Shown one piece after another: positions 9,223 to 18,299 of a stretch of DNA of 64,000 bases (positions are counted from its first letter, which is position 1; each line of letters starts with the position of its first letter). The position numbers and the translations under genes were made by a program. The notes below the pieces were generated by a model. That model was not told the origin of the DNA. It saw only the letters and a list, made by a program, of their open reading frames with translations, and made no database searches. Source of the stretch: Marinobacter mobilis. Lineage in GTDB: Bacteria > Pseudomonadota > Gammaproteobacteria > Pseudomonadales > Oleiphilaceae. The stretch covers positions 62,001-126,000 of the forward strand of contig NZ_FNNE01000007.1 in the NCBI RefSeq assembly GCF_900106945.1, read 5' to 3'.

Positions 9223-10065
9223 ATGACAGGCCTGAAAACAAGGATTTACCCGCTGGTGGTCACATCAGCACTGTGTCTGCCGCTGGCAGCCCAAGCGCAG
9301 TTCCAGTCGCTGTCTGACGAATCACTGAGCAGTGTCACTGGCCAGAGCGGTATTACCATCGAACTCAGCGCAGACCTCTCCATCGGTGAGCTACGCTATC
9401 AGGATGAAGGTAGCCTCGCCATTCGCAACATCCGCGTGGGTGGTGCCAACAAGAGCTCCTACTTCGATTCCAACAGCTGGGGCCCCGGCACCCAGTCCGG
9501 CACTCAGCTCGACAACCTCAAGCTCAACATCGATGTGATGGCCGATGGTGACCTGGTGGTGTTCGCCCAGCCAACTGTCGGTAATGCGGTGGACTTCGCC
9601 ATCAGCACCGACGAATGGGTGTTGCAGAAGTCGATCGGCGGGGACGGTACCCGGCTCTTGAACTATCTCGACATGACGGGTCTGGCTTTGGACCTGCGGA
9701 TGAAAGTGGACAATGACACCGGGCACCTGCTGATTGAGAGCACCTTTGGCATTGACGATCTGGATACCGAGATCGATTTCCTGGGCATCGGCATCCAGGA
9801 TATGAAAGTGGCAGGGATGAGCTATTTTGAATCCCTCGGTAACTGGGGTTACGTCGGTATCAATGACATTGGAGCCAAGCTCGCCGTCGATATTCACACC
9901 GTGGATACGGCCGCTTACAGCAATGTGCTGGGCATTGACATTGTCCGTTTTGAAACCGACATCGACATGCCAATCATCACCCTCGGCAGCGGACCCTCCA
10001 TTGGCCGGGTCACCCTCAACGATCTGCAACTCAACAACACCTCACTGGTGGTGTACGGTCACTGA
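9223..10065 (+). CDS. Secreted beta-rich protein of the FilA/DUF6160 type
   Basis: The 280-residue protein has a clear signal peptide with a likely cut after AAQAQ (about residue 25). Directly after it comes LSDESLSSVTGQSGITIEL, a motif seen at the start of FilA/DUF6160-type exported proteins of gammaproteobacteria. The rest is a run of alternating hydrophobic strands rich in Asp, Gly, Thr and Ile, which suggests a beta-helix or beta-solenoid. No pilus genes lie nearby, so it is an orphan. It has a 277-bp gap upstream containing no gene. The family assignment rests on the short N-terminal motif and is moderate. Confidence 0.75.
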   Translation: MTGLKTRIYPLVVTSALCLPLAAQAQFQSLSDESLSSVTGQSGITIELSADLSIGELRYQDEGSLAIRNIRVGGANKSSYFDSNSWGPGTQSGTQLDNLKLNIDVMADGDLVVFAQPTVGNAVDFAISTDEWVLQKSIGGDGTRLLNYLDMTGLALDLRMKVDNDTGHLLIESTFGIDDLDTEIDFLGIGIQDMKVAGMSYFESLGNWGYVGINDIGAKLAVDIHTVDTAAYSNVLGIDIVRFETDIDMPIITLGSGPSIGRVTLNDLQLNNTSLVVYGH

Positions 10066-10098
10066 CCTTTCGCCGGTCAACCTGCCCGGCGAAAGGTC
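10064..10098. terminator. Bidirectional hairpin between convergent genes, inside the alkB 3' end
   Basis: GACCTTTCGCCGG (10064-10076) pairs perfectly over 13 bp with CCGGCGAAAGGTC (10086-10098), leaving a nine-base loop. The hairpin covers the stop codon of the FilA-like gene and the last seven codons of alkB. No strong T tract follows in either direction, so it may act as a rho-assisted or mRNA 3'-end stabilising structure. Confidence 0.6.
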
Positions 10099-10721
10099 AG
10101 GTTGTACCGGCAACCGCCCGCTTGCGGATGGTAACCGGGCTTGAGCGGTAACACCCCGTGGTAGCGAAGGCGGGACGGCCCGCCCCAGACCACCACGTCG
10201 CCATGGCTCAGGATCACCTTCTCTGGCGTATCAGCTCGGCGCAGTCCGCCGAACTGGAACGTCACCGTCAGGCCCAGTGACACGGAGACAATGGGCTGGC
10301 TGAAGTCCTGTTCGTTGCGGTCCTGATGAAGAGACATGCGGGCTCCGGGCTGGTAACGGTTCACCAGACAGGCGTCAGCTGCAAAACCGGAAAACCCCGC
10401 CTGCGCGGCGGCTCGTTGCGCGAACTCTGACCACTGAGACGGCAGCACCGGCCAGGGTTCCCCGGTTAGCGGGTCGTCGGGCTGATAACGATATCCGCTG
10501 CGATCGCTTACCCAACCTAACGGCCCACAGTTGGTCATGGCCGCTGACATGGCGAAGCCTCCCGGGGTTTCCATGTGCCGGAACGGCGCCCGGGACGCGA
10601 TTCGATCGATTGCAGCGAGCAACGCAGAGGCCTCCGCCAGCGCAAAACGCGGCAGCACCATAGCCCCGGGCGCAAGGCAAACGGGCTGAACATCATCACT
10701 TCCGAATAAATCCGCGGTCAT
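10077..10721 (-). CDS. alkB: Alpha-ketoglutarate-dependent DNA dealkylase AlkB
   Basis: The 214-residue protein matches E. coli AlkB along its length. AlkB oxidatively removes alkyl groups such as 1-methyladenine and 3-methylcytosine from DNA and RNA. Iron ligands are visible: the His and Asp of LHQDRNE and the distal His of LRYHGVLPLK; the 2-oxoglutarate-binding arginines are in RYNLTFRR. The nucleotide-recognition lid TPGGFAMSAAMTNCG is also present. I chose the ATG at 10721 (MTADLFG) because it aligns with the E. coli start MLDLF; 12 further upstream residues are open but have no counterpart. No ada gene is nearby. The 3' end lies in a long hairpin. Confidence 0.95.
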   Translation of the reverse strand: MTADLFGSDDVQPVCLAPGAMVLPRFALAEASALLAAIDRIASRAPFRHMETPGGFAMSAAMTNCGPLGWVSDRSGYRYQPDDPLTGEPWPVLPSQWSEFAQRAAAQAGFSGFAADACLVNRYQPGARMSLHQDRNEQDFSQPIVSVSLGLTVTFQFGGLRRADTPEKVILSHGDVVVWGGPSRLRYHGVLPLKPGYHPQAGGCRYNLTFRRAG

Positions 10722-10845
10722 CAATCCTGTCCGGCAGAAAAAAATCGCTGTGGTCACAAAAAGTGAGCAATACCAGCTATTTTAAAGTGAGTGGCGCTGA
10801 ATCAGCCAGACGCTGTCGCCAACGGCCCCTGCAAAGCCGCCATTG

Positions 10846-13743
10846 ATGAATCCACCCGGCAAGGAAAACGATTTGAACGACCAACGTCGGCAAAGCGCAC
10901 AGATTTCACTGGCCCTGCTCATCGCCACCACCATAACCCTGGGTATGCTTGTGCTGGCCATGGTACTCATTACCCAGAGTTTCCGCGGGCTTGAAGTGGC
11001 GAAACTGAGCGCAGCCCGCGATACAGCGCAGCAGCTGGCCACCGCGATCAACGACCGCCTTGAAGCGATCACCAGGCCTCAGGCGATCGCCCTGCGGATA
11101 CTCGCCGATGATCCGATGCAGTACTCCACTGATCTGGACGACCGGTTGGAGCGACTGCCGGTGTACGCCAGCATCCTGGAGGAAAACCCCTTGGTCACCT
11201 CCATCTACTCCGGCTTTGCCAACGGCGAATTTTTCCTGCTGCGCCGGCTTCGCGATTCAGACAGTCATTTTTTTCCGGATATCCCGGCAGGCTCACGTTA
11301 CCTGCTGCGAACCATCACCTGGTTGCCACCAGGCATCATGGCCGTGGAGCTTCATTTCTACGATGACACATTGCAGCGCCTGCAGCGCCGGCCATTGCGG
11401 GATTACGATTATGATCCCCGCAGTCGCAACTGGTTTCGGCTGGCCATGGAGTCCGGAGAAACCATCCTGACCCCGCCCTATGTGTTTTTCTCGACACCGG
11501 AGGTCGGACTGACCCTGGCCCGGCGTTCGATGAACGGCACCATCGTGAACGGTATCGACGTCACCGTAACCGACCTGAGTCACAAGCTTGCGGAGCTTCG
11601 GCTCACCCCCGGCACCCAACTGGCAGTGGTCAATGACAACAATGAGCTGATCGCCTATAGCAATCCGGATGACCTCATCAGCAACGTGACGGATCCAAAG
11701 GCGCTGTCGAACCTGACCCTGCTCCGCGACCCAACCCTGTCGCTCATCGGGCATCTCTCGGACAAAGCCGACGTCATCTCGTTTGAAAGCCTGGGCCAAA
11801 CTTATTACGGCTTATCGGTTGGGCTCAATGCCCTGAGCACTGACAACCTTCGGATCGTCATTGCCATTCCTGCCGATGAGCTGCTCGCCGATGCCTGGGC
11901 ATCGCTGGCACTGCAGACCCGTATTGCGGTGGGTATTGCGGTTCTGCTGCTGATGCTTGGCTGGTTCCTCGGTAATCAGGTCGGAAAGCCGCTGGAAAAC
12001 CTCACCGACCGGGTCGGTGCCCTGTCACGCTTCCGCTTTGACACCTCCGTCAAGGTTAAGTCCCGCATCCGCGAAGCCTCCAAACTGGGCGCGGCGCTGG
12101 ATGACATGGCCCGAACCATACGCAGCTTCCAGAACATCGCCCTGACCCTGAACCGGGGCAAAAACCTGGATGAGCTGCTGAAAGATGTGCTGGCCCACAT
12201 CATTCACATCGTAGGTGAGCGGCGGGGGGCGATCTATCTCTACGCCCGCAATGCCGAGCAGCTGAACATTGCCGTCAATGAAGGCCTGGACATCGCCAAC
12301 CGAATTGAACACATCGCTCGCAATACCGACGACAACGACATCATCCACCAACTCCGCTCCGAAGTACCCGGTCACCCGATCTTTGCAATCCTGCGCAATC
12401 GTCAGAAAGACCTGGTGGGTGTGCTGGTCATTGAAATGGAGTCCGGAGACCAGGCGCACCTCAACGACGATCTGATCGTCTTCGTGGATGAAATCGCCGG
12501 GTCAGCCGCCGTTGCCATCGAAACCCGGGAACTGATCGAAAACCAGCAGGCGCTTCTGGATGGCATCATTCGCCTGGTAGCGAACGCCATCGACACCAAA
12601 TCTCCATACACCAGTGGTCACTGTGAGCGGGTACCAAAGCTGGCGCAGATGCTGGTGGATGCCGCTTCAGCAAGCCAGGAACCGGCCTTCCAGGATTTCC
12701 ACATGAGCGAGGACGAAGCCTATGAGTTCCACCTCGCCAGCTGGCTGCACGATTGCGGCAAGATCACCAGCCCTGAGTATGTCGTGGACAAGTCCACCAA
12801 GCTGGAAACGATCTACAACCGGATTCACGAGATCCGTACCCGCTTTGAGGTGCTGCACCGAGACGCCGAAATCCGCTACCTCAAAGACCGGATCAACGGC
12901 GTCGACAGCGACGAAGCCCGTAGCCGCAGGGATCAGCGCCAGCAGGAGCTGCAACAGCAGTTCGACGAGGTTGCCAGGGCGAATATTGGCGGCGAGTTCA
13001 TGTCGGAGAATCACATCGCGCACATCCGGGTGATCGGCGAGCAGACCTGGCAGCGTCACTTCGACGACCGTCTGGGCTTGTCTCGGGACGAACTGCACCT
13101 GCTGGACAACATCCCTGCCACCTCACTGCCGGCGGAGGAGAAACTGCTGGACGACAAACCCCAGCACCTGGAGCACTGGGGCGACCGGATTCCACCGGTG
13201 ACCCGTGGCGACCCCCGAAACAAATGGGGCTTCGATATGGACCTGCCCACCTACGCCTACAATCGCGGCGAGGTTTACAACCTGACCATCCAGCGGGGGA
13301 CGCTGACCGCGGAAGAGCGCTTCAAGATCAACGAACACATCGTGCAGACCATTTGTATGCTCGACGCCCTGCCCCTGCCCGACAGACTGGCCAATGTACC
13401 AAGGCTGGCCGGCACCCACCATGAACGTATGGATGGCAAGGGCTATCCCTGCGGACTGCGCGCCAAGGATATGGGCGTGCCGGAAAAAGTGATGGCGGTG
13501 GCTGATATTTTCGAGGCCCTGACCGCGACCGACCGCCCCTACAAGGACGGTAAGACATTGACCGAGGCGCTGGGCATCATGGTCCGGATGGTAGCGGAAC
13601 GGCACATCGACGGTGACGTATTCCGGCTATTCGTGCTGTCCGGGGTCTACCAGCAGTATGCCGAAACCTTTCTGGCGCCGTCACAGATCGACAAGGTGGA
13701 CGAGGACGCCCTGCTTGAACCGCTTTACCAGATGTCGCGGTAA
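10846..13743 (+). CDS. Membrane-bound dCache-HAMP-GAF-HD-GYP cyclic-di-GMP phosphodiesterase
   Basis: The 965-residue protein has a membrane helix at about 18-40, a long periplasmic dCache-type sensor (about 45-355), a second helix (about 360-382), HAMP, and a GAF domain (about 435-570). The C-terminal HD-GYP domain has the metal-binding HDCGK at residues 635-639 and HHERMDGKGYP around 857-868. HD-GYP enzymes hydrolyse cyclic-di-GMP. About 230 residues separate HD from GYP, more than in compact family members. The ATG at 10846 lacks a ribosome site; an in-frame TTG at 10873 has AAGGAA ideally spaced and may be the true start, nine codons shorter. It precedes djlA by 60 bases. Confidence 0.93.
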   Translation: MNPPGKENDLNDQRRQSAQISLALLIATTITLGMLVLAMVLITQSFRGLEVAKLSAARDTAQQLATAINDRLEAITRPQAIALRILADDPMQYSTDLDDRLERLPVYASILEENPLVTSIYSGFANGEFFLLRRLRDSDSHFFPDIPAGSRYLLRTITWLPPGIMAVELHFYDDTLQRLQRRPLRDYDYDPRSRNWFRLAMESGETILTPPYVFFSTPEVGLTLARRSMNGTIVNGIDVTVTDLSHKLAELRLTPGTQLAVVNDNNELIAYSNPDDLISNVTDPKALSNLTLLRDPTLSLIGHLSDKADVISFESLGQTYYGLSVGLNALSTDNLRIVIAIPADELLADAWASLALQTRIAVGIAVLLLMLGWFLGNQVGKPLENLTDRVGALSRFRFDTSVKVKSRIREASKLGAALDDMARTIRSFQNIALTLNRGKNLDELLKDVLAHIIHIVGERRGAIYLYARNAEQLNIAVNEGLDIANRIEHIARNTDDNDIIHQLRSEVPGHPIFAILRNRQKDLVGVLVIEMESGDQAHLNDDLIVFVDEIAGSAAVAIETRELIENQQALLDGIIRLVANAIDTKSPYTSGHCERVPKLAQMLVDAASASQEPAFQDFHMSEDEAYEFHLASWLHDCGKITSPEYVVDKSTKLETIYNRIHEIRTRFEVLHRDAEIRYLKDRINGVDSDEARSRRDQRQQELQQQFDEVARANIGGEFMSENHIAHIRVIGEQTWQRHFDDRLGLSRDELHLLDNIPATSLPAEEKLLDDKPQHLEHWGDRIPPVTRGDPRNKWGFDMDLPTYAYNRGEVYNLTIQRGTLTAEERFKINEHIVQTICMLDALPLPDRLANVPRLAGTHHERMDGKGYPCGLRAKDMGVPEKVMAVADIFEALTATDRPYKDGKTLTEALGIMVRMVAERHIDGDVFRLFVLSGVYQQYAETFLAPSQIDKVDEDALLEPLYQMSR

Positions 13744-13803
13744 CGGCACCCTTGACCCGGTATACTCAGGCAGCTATCTGTCTGAAACAATAAGGAACAT
13801 ACC

Positions 13804-14586
13804 ATGTTTTTCCCGATGATCATCGGCGGCCTGCTCGGCTACCAGCTGGCACGATTTCCCGGACTGCTGGTTGGCGCCCTTGCCGGTGTCCTGATCACCC
13901 AATACTTGCGCAACCGCCTGCGAGCCCGTCTGACCGACCTTCAGTCTGCGTTTATAGAACCGATGTTTTCGGTGATGGGCGCTCTGTGCAAGGCCGATGG
14001 CGTAGTCACCCGTGACGAAATCCAGGTGGCCGAGACGTTCTTTGCGCGCTTCCGCCTGTCTGAGCAACAACAGGCCATGGCAAAAGCCGCCTTTAACCGC
14101 GGCAAATCTGCCGACTTCGACCTCGACGCTGAAGTGGCACGCTTTCTCCGTATCAGTAATGGCCAGCACCTGCTGCTGCAGCTGTTCCTGCAGGTGCAGG
14201 TATCGGCCGTCGCTGCTGACGGGGTTGTGCACCCCCAGGAACACGCCATGCTGGTGCGTGTAGCCCGGGGCCTTGGGTTACCCGAGGCACAGGTGGAACA
14301 GCTCGAAGCCATGTTACGTGGCGCCCACGGCAGCGGCCATGCCGGCACCTCACGCGCATCCTCTGGTCAACAGCTCGACGACGCATACAAGGTACTGGGA
14401 GTATCGCCATCCGTCAGTGATGCCGAACTGAAGAAGGCCTACCGCAAACTGATGAGTGAAAACCATCCTGACAAACTGGCGGGACGCGGTATGCCGGAGA
14501 GCATGCGGGAACTGGCAGAAGAGAAAACCCGGGAAATCACCCATGCCTATGACATTGTCACCGAAGCCCGAAAACAGGCCTCCTGA
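13804..14586 (+). CDS. djlA: Membrane-anchored DnaJ-like co-chaperone DjlA
   Basis: The 260-residue protein has an N-terminal glycine-rich membrane anchor (about residues 3-30), a TerB-like all-helical domain (about 45-165), a short Gly/Ser linker, and a C-terminal J domain (about 193-256) with the HPD motif at 221-223. This order is diagnostic of DjlA, an inner-membrane co-chaperone that stimulates DnaK ATPase. AAGGAA lies seven bases before the ATG. The J domain sits at the extreme C-terminus, as in E. coli DjlA. Confidence 0.95.
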   Translation: MFFPMIIGGLLGYQLARFPGLLVGALAGVLITQYLRNRLRARLTDLQSAFIEPMFSVMGALCKADGVVTRDEIQVAETFFARFRLSEQQQAMAKAAFNRGKSADFDLDAEVARFLRISNGQHLLLQLFLQVQVSAVAADGVVHPQEHAMLVRVARGLGLPEAQVEQLEAMLRGAHGSGHAGTSRASSGQQLDDAYKVLGVSPSVSDAELKKAYRKLMSENHPDKLAGRGMPESMRELAEEKTREITHAYDIVTEARKQAS

Positions 14587-14610
14587 TGAGCCATCCACGG
14601 AGACTGCACA

Positions 14611-16026
14611 ATGACCGTAATTGAGACGCCGAAAGCCATCCATGCATTCACAGATGATGCCCTCGGTGATTACGACGCCACCGCACTGGCCAATGCCCTG
14701 AAAGCCCGCAAGGTCGGCCGCCAGGAGGTACTGCAGGCCTGCCAGCAACGCGCCGAACGGATGGCGCCGCACCTGAATGCCGTGGTGTCCCTGGCTACGC
14801 CGGTACAACCGGTAAGCCTGACCAATGACGGAGCCTTCGCCGGGGTGCCCACCTACATCAAGGACAACACCGATGTTGGCGGCTACCCGACCGGTCACGG
14901 CAGCGCCGCCCTGAGCCCTTCGCCCTGCCGCAAACACAGCCCCTTTACCCGCCAGTATCTCGATCAGGGGATGGTGTGTATGGGCAAGAGTACGCTGCCC
15001 GAGTTCGGATTCAATGCCACCACCGAACCTGCCCACAGCGACCCCACCCGTAACCCCTGGAACCTGGCTTACTCCTCAGGAGCGTCGTCGGGAGGTTCGG
15101 CAGCACTGGTGGCTGCCGGGGTGGTCCCGATTGCCCACGCCAACGATGGCGGTGGTTCCATTCGCATTCCGGCCGCCTGTTGCGGGCTGGTCGGTCTCAA
15201 GCCCAGCCGCGGACGCCTGGTAGATAACCCCGCCGCCCGATCATTACCGATCAATATCGTCGGTGAAGGCGTGGTCACCCGCAGTGTCCGCGATACCGCC
15301 AATTTCTACACGGAAGCAGAAAAACACTTCCGCAACCGCAAACTGCCCCCAATTGGCAAGGTTATAGGGCCTGGCACCAAACGGTTGCGTATTGGCGTGG
15401 TGGTGGATTCCATCAACGGTCAGCCGAGTGATGCCGCCACTCGCGCCACCGTGGAGCATACCGCTTCCCTGCTGGCAGATCTCGGTCACCGTCTGGAGCC
15501 CATGCCGGTGCCCATTGGGGACCGTTTTCCGGAGGATTTTGCATTGTACTGGGGGTTCCTGGCTTCACTGGTCCGCGGTACCGGGCGCTGGGTGGTGGAC
15601 AACAGCTTTAACCACCAGCAACTCGACGGGCTGACGCTGGGGCTGCACCGGATGTTTCTGGCCAACCTGCAACGACTGCCCGCGGCCCTGTGGCGACTGC
15701 GCCAGAGTATCGGCCAGTACGAGCGCGCCATGGCCAGCTATGACGCTGTGTTGATGCCGGTGGTCAGCCACACCACCCCTGAACTGGGTCACCTGAGCCC
15801 GGATCAGCCATTCGACACGCTCTTTGAACGGCTGAACCGCTACGTCGGCTTCACCCCTCTGGCCAATGTGACCGGCGCACCCGCGATCGCCCTGCCGATG
15901 GGGATGACCACGGACCATCTGCCCGTTGCGGTTCAACTAATGGCCGCGACCGGTCAGGACCGAACCCTGCTGGAGCTTGCCTTCGCCCTGGAGGAAGCCG
16001 CGCCGTTCCGGACATTAGCCGGGTAG
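14611..16026 (+). CDS. Amidase-signature family amidase
   Basis: The 471-residue protein carries the Ser-cisSer-Lys triad of the amidase signature family: Lys84 in TYIKDNTDVGG, cis-Ser159 in SSGASSGGSAA, and nucleophile Ser183 in GGGSIRIPAACCG. The family hydrolyses linear amides; the substrate here is unknown, and the Gly-Gly-Gly-Ser core is a small change from the usual Ile-Gly-Gly-Ser. No GatB or GatC gene is adjacent, so it is not the tRNA amidotransferase subunit. It starts 24 bases after djlA and ends six bases before the convergent diguanylate cyclase gene. Confidence 0.92.
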   Translation: MTVIETPKAIHAFTDDALGDYDATALANALKARKVGRQEVLQACQQRAERMAPHLNAVVSLATPVQPVSLTNDGAFAGVPTYIKDNTDVGGYPTGHGSAALSPSPCRKHSPFTRQYLDQGMVCMGKSTLPEFGFNATTEPAHSDPTRNPWNLAYSSGASSGGSAALVAAGVVPIAHANDGGGSIRIPAACCGLVGLKPSRGRLVDNPAARSLPINIVGEGVVTRSVRDTANFYTEAEKHFRNRKLPPIGKVIGPGTKRLRIGVVVDSINGQPSDAATRATVEHTASLLADLGHRLEPMPVPIGDRFPEDFALYWGFLASLVRGTGRWVVDNSFNHQQLDGLTLGLHRMFLANLQRLPAALWRLRQSIGQYERAMASYDAVLMPVVSHTTPELGHLSPDQPFDTLFERLNRYVGFTPLANVTGAPAIALPMGMTTDHLPVAVQLMAATGQDRTLLELAFALEEAAPFRTLAG

Positions 16027-16032
16027 ACCGTT

Positions 16033-17907
16033 TCAGGACTCCTGTTCACTGGTTGCTGCATGGGGCTGATAACCGACCACCCGGTTACGCCCCTGGCCCT
16101 TGGCCTGATACAGCGCCGTGTCCGCTCGCTCAAACAGCTCCTTGGTCTGGTCCGCATGCTCCGGAATCTGCGTGGCAACACCGACGCTGACGGTCAGACT
16201 GATCACTTCCTCGGAGATGCGGAATTCCATCCGTTCGATTTCCTGACGGATTTTCTCCGCCACCCGCATCGCGCCGCCATCCGGCGTGTCCGGAAGCACA
16301 ACCACAAACTCTTCGCCACCGAACCTGGCCGCCAGATCCTGGGGGCGGGTCACCACCTGGCGGATCATGTCGGCGACCATCTGCAGGCAGTCGTCTCCCA
16401 CCAGATGACCGTAGGAATCGTTGAACTGCTTGAAGTGATCGATATCTACCAGCAATAGCGACAGCGGCTGGCCAAAGCGATAGGCTCGGACACACGCGGA
16501 CTGGAAGCTGGCATCGAAATGTGCCCGGTTCTTCAACCCGGTCAGCGCATCGGTGGCGCTGAGTTCCAACAACTGGGTATTCAGCTTCTCGAGGTCCCGG
16601 GTTCGCTCCAGTACCCGTTCTTCCAACCGGGCATTGGCCTCCCGCTGGACCTCCAGGGATTTTTCCTGGGCCGCACGTACTTTGCGTTCTTCCGTCAACA
16701 GCCGCCGCTGCGCCAGAAACGAGAGTTGCTTTTCCCTGTTCAACCGGTTCGCCAGAGCCATCGACAAGAGGATGACCCCCAGCGCCGAGCCGATCTGGGT
16801 GGCGTTCTCGGTGATCAGGTTTCGAGGCAGCACCGTGAATTTACTCAGCGCCAGCACAATACCGCCAAACAGCATCAACACCCAGGCGACCGTATAGTAG
16901 CGGGCGGCCGGATCTTTCAGTACCCAGCGGTAGACACTCAGCGCCAGCAGCACCAGGCAGCCAACGGTCGCCAGGGCGATGGTGGGCATGATCATCAGCT
17001 GGTATGGCAACACCAGCCCGGCTATGGCCATAATCAGGGCCAGCGCCACGCCGAATATCACCATTGCGCTGAGTTTCGGGTGATTGCTGGGAAGCACGCT
17101 GAGGAAGCGCATACTGAAAATGCCCCCGAACACCACCACCAGATTCAGGAACACCACAATGGACTGATCGTTCCACCAGGTTGCCTCTGGCCAGAGGTAC
17201 TGGAACGACAGGCCTGTCAGGCTGCCGAGGAACAGGGGCATGGCGGTGATGTAGCCAACGTAGTAGAGAAAACTCCTCTCGCCCATAGCCAGATACACAA
17301 ACAGGTTGTACAGGATCATCACCAGGATGATGCCAAAATAGATACCCTCAAACAGATTCGCAGACTGGTCGCTGATGTGGAAAGCCGCCTGATCCCAGAG
17401 TGTCAGCGGCACCTGTATGGAACTGGTGGAGGCCACTCTCAGATAGACGGTAACCGGTGCCCCGGCCTTCAGCTCTAAGGGAATCACGAAATTCCGGTGC
17501 AGTATCGGCCGTTCATAGAACGGCTGCTTGTCGCCCAACTGAAGTGTCTGCACCAGTTCACCGGAGGTCTGTACGTAGACCTCAACGTGATCCAGCACCG
17601 GGTAGGCAAGCTCCAGTAGCACCGATGCCGTGCTGCTGGCCTGAGGGTTGATGACAAAGCGGAACCAGTAGGCCCCGGTGCTGTAACCAAAGCTGAGATT
17701 GCCGGCAGGGTTCGGTGTCCATGACGAAGGCGGCAGCTGCGCGAGCTGCTCGTAACTCAGTCCGGTCTCCGGCTCTCTGAGGTAGTCAACATAGGGGGCG
17801 ACATCCACCCGCTGACTGTGAACCTGCCACAACAGTGGAGCGGACTGGGCACTGATCGCCGACAGCAGGGCAACCAACATGAAAAGCAGTCTCTGAATAT
17901 AGCTCAC
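16033..17907 (-). CDS. 7TMR-DISM receptor diguanylate cyclase
   Basis: The 624-residue protein has a signal peptide (cut near residue 22), a periplasmic jelly-roll DISMED2 sensor (about 30-170), seven membrane helices (about 185-400), a coiled coil (about 400-450) and a GGDEF domain (about 455-615). The active site is GGEEF, which supports synthesis of cyclic-di-GMP. An inhibitory I-site RPQD lies exactly five residues before it, so product inhibition is likely. The periplasmic module of this class is thought to bind carbohydrate-like ligands. Transcription is convergent with the amidase gene and divergent from the next GGDEF-EAL gene. Confidence 0.93.
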   Translation of the reverse strand: MSYIQRLLFMLVALLSAISAQSAPLLWQVHSQRVDVAPYVDYLREPETGLSYEQLAQLPPSSWTPNPAGNLSFGYSTGAYWFRFVINPQASSTASVLLELAYPVLDHVEVYVQTSGELVQTLQLGDKQPFYERPILHRNFVIPLELKAGAPVTVYLRVASTSSIQVPLTLWDQAAFHISDQSANLFEGIYFGIILVMILYNLFVYLAMGERSFLYYVGYITAMPLFLGSLTGLSFQYLWPEATWWNDQSIVVFLNLVVVFGGIFSMRFLSVLPSNHPKLSAMVIFGVALALIMAIAGLVLPYQLMIMPTIALATVGCLVLLALSVYRWVLKDPAARYYTVAWVLMLFGGIVLALSKFTVLPRNLITENATQIGSALGVILLSMALANRLNREKQLSFLAQRRLLTEERKVRAAQEKSLEVQREANARLEERVLERTRDLEKLNTQLLELSATDALTGLKNRAHFDASFQSACVRAYRFGQPLSLLLVDIDHFKQFNDSYGHLVGDDCLQMVADMIRQVVTRPQDLAARFGGEEFVVVLPDTPDGGAMRVAEKIRQEIERMEFRISEEVISLTVSVGVATQIPEHADQTKELFERADTALYQAKGQGRNRVVGYQPHAATSEQES

Positions 17908-18229
17908 GCTTACTTAACCTGAATTGTTCTTTTTTTGGGCTACCAGGGGAGTATGAAGCATGTTGCGGCAACACGCTGCCATGGGAGACAAAAATCTGAA
18001 CGCCGAAACAAAAAGCAACATATGACACTTTCTGACATTTCAGATCGCCCTCCCGACCGGCTGCGCTTACAGCACCTGCCATACAGGAGAAGAGGTTACG
18101 CGTCAGCCTTCCCTGCACCCGACACTCTGGAACAAAAGTACCAGTCTGATCAAACGCTTCAGCAACCGGGACAATACCTCAGCCCGGTAAGTGGACAGTT
18201 TTTTATGTCGTTGCCATTATGAACAAGGA
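17908..18229. other. Intergenic region between divergent cyclic-di-GMP genes
   Basis: Nearly 400 bp separate the starts of the two GGDEF genes. I see no convincing gene here: the 95-codon frame at 17935-18222 has no ribosome site and a skewed composition. The stretch holds the two divergent promoters. The part nearest the GGDEF-EAL gene is structured and is listed separately. Confidence 0.5.
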
Positions 18230-18274
18230 CCGGGTTTGTCAGCCCGGCCCGGGACGGCGTATGGGCAGGTCCCG
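18230..18274 (+). promoter_or_regulatory. Two consecutive hairpins in the leader of the GAF-GGDEF-EAL gene
   Basis: CCGGG (18230-18234) pairs with CCCGG (18243-18247). CGGGAC (18250-18255) pairs with GTCCCG (18269-18274). The two stems are separated by two bases and end 25 bases before the chosen ATG. They form a compact GC-rich structured leader. It does not match the cyclic-di-GMP-I riboswitch consensus as I know it. It could modulate translation or simply separate an upstream start. Confidence 0.35.
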
Positions 18275-18299
18275 ATACTATGGAGCTTTCGTTAACTAC

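Noticed and set aside
14611-16026. GatA subunit of the tRNA amidotransferase
   Set aside because: No gatB or gatC is adjacent, and the N-terminal region differs from GatA; a stand-alone amidase fits better.
16519-17478. A 319-codon plus-strand frame opposite the 7TM-GGDEF gene
   Set aside because: It is very rich in Gln and His, with no hydrophobic core, and is antisense to a gene with an intact GGEEF site.
17935-18222. A 95-codon plus-strand gene in the gap between GGDEF genes
   Set aside because: No ribosome site, an odd Arg/Gln-rich composition, and overlap with the structured leader make it unlikely.
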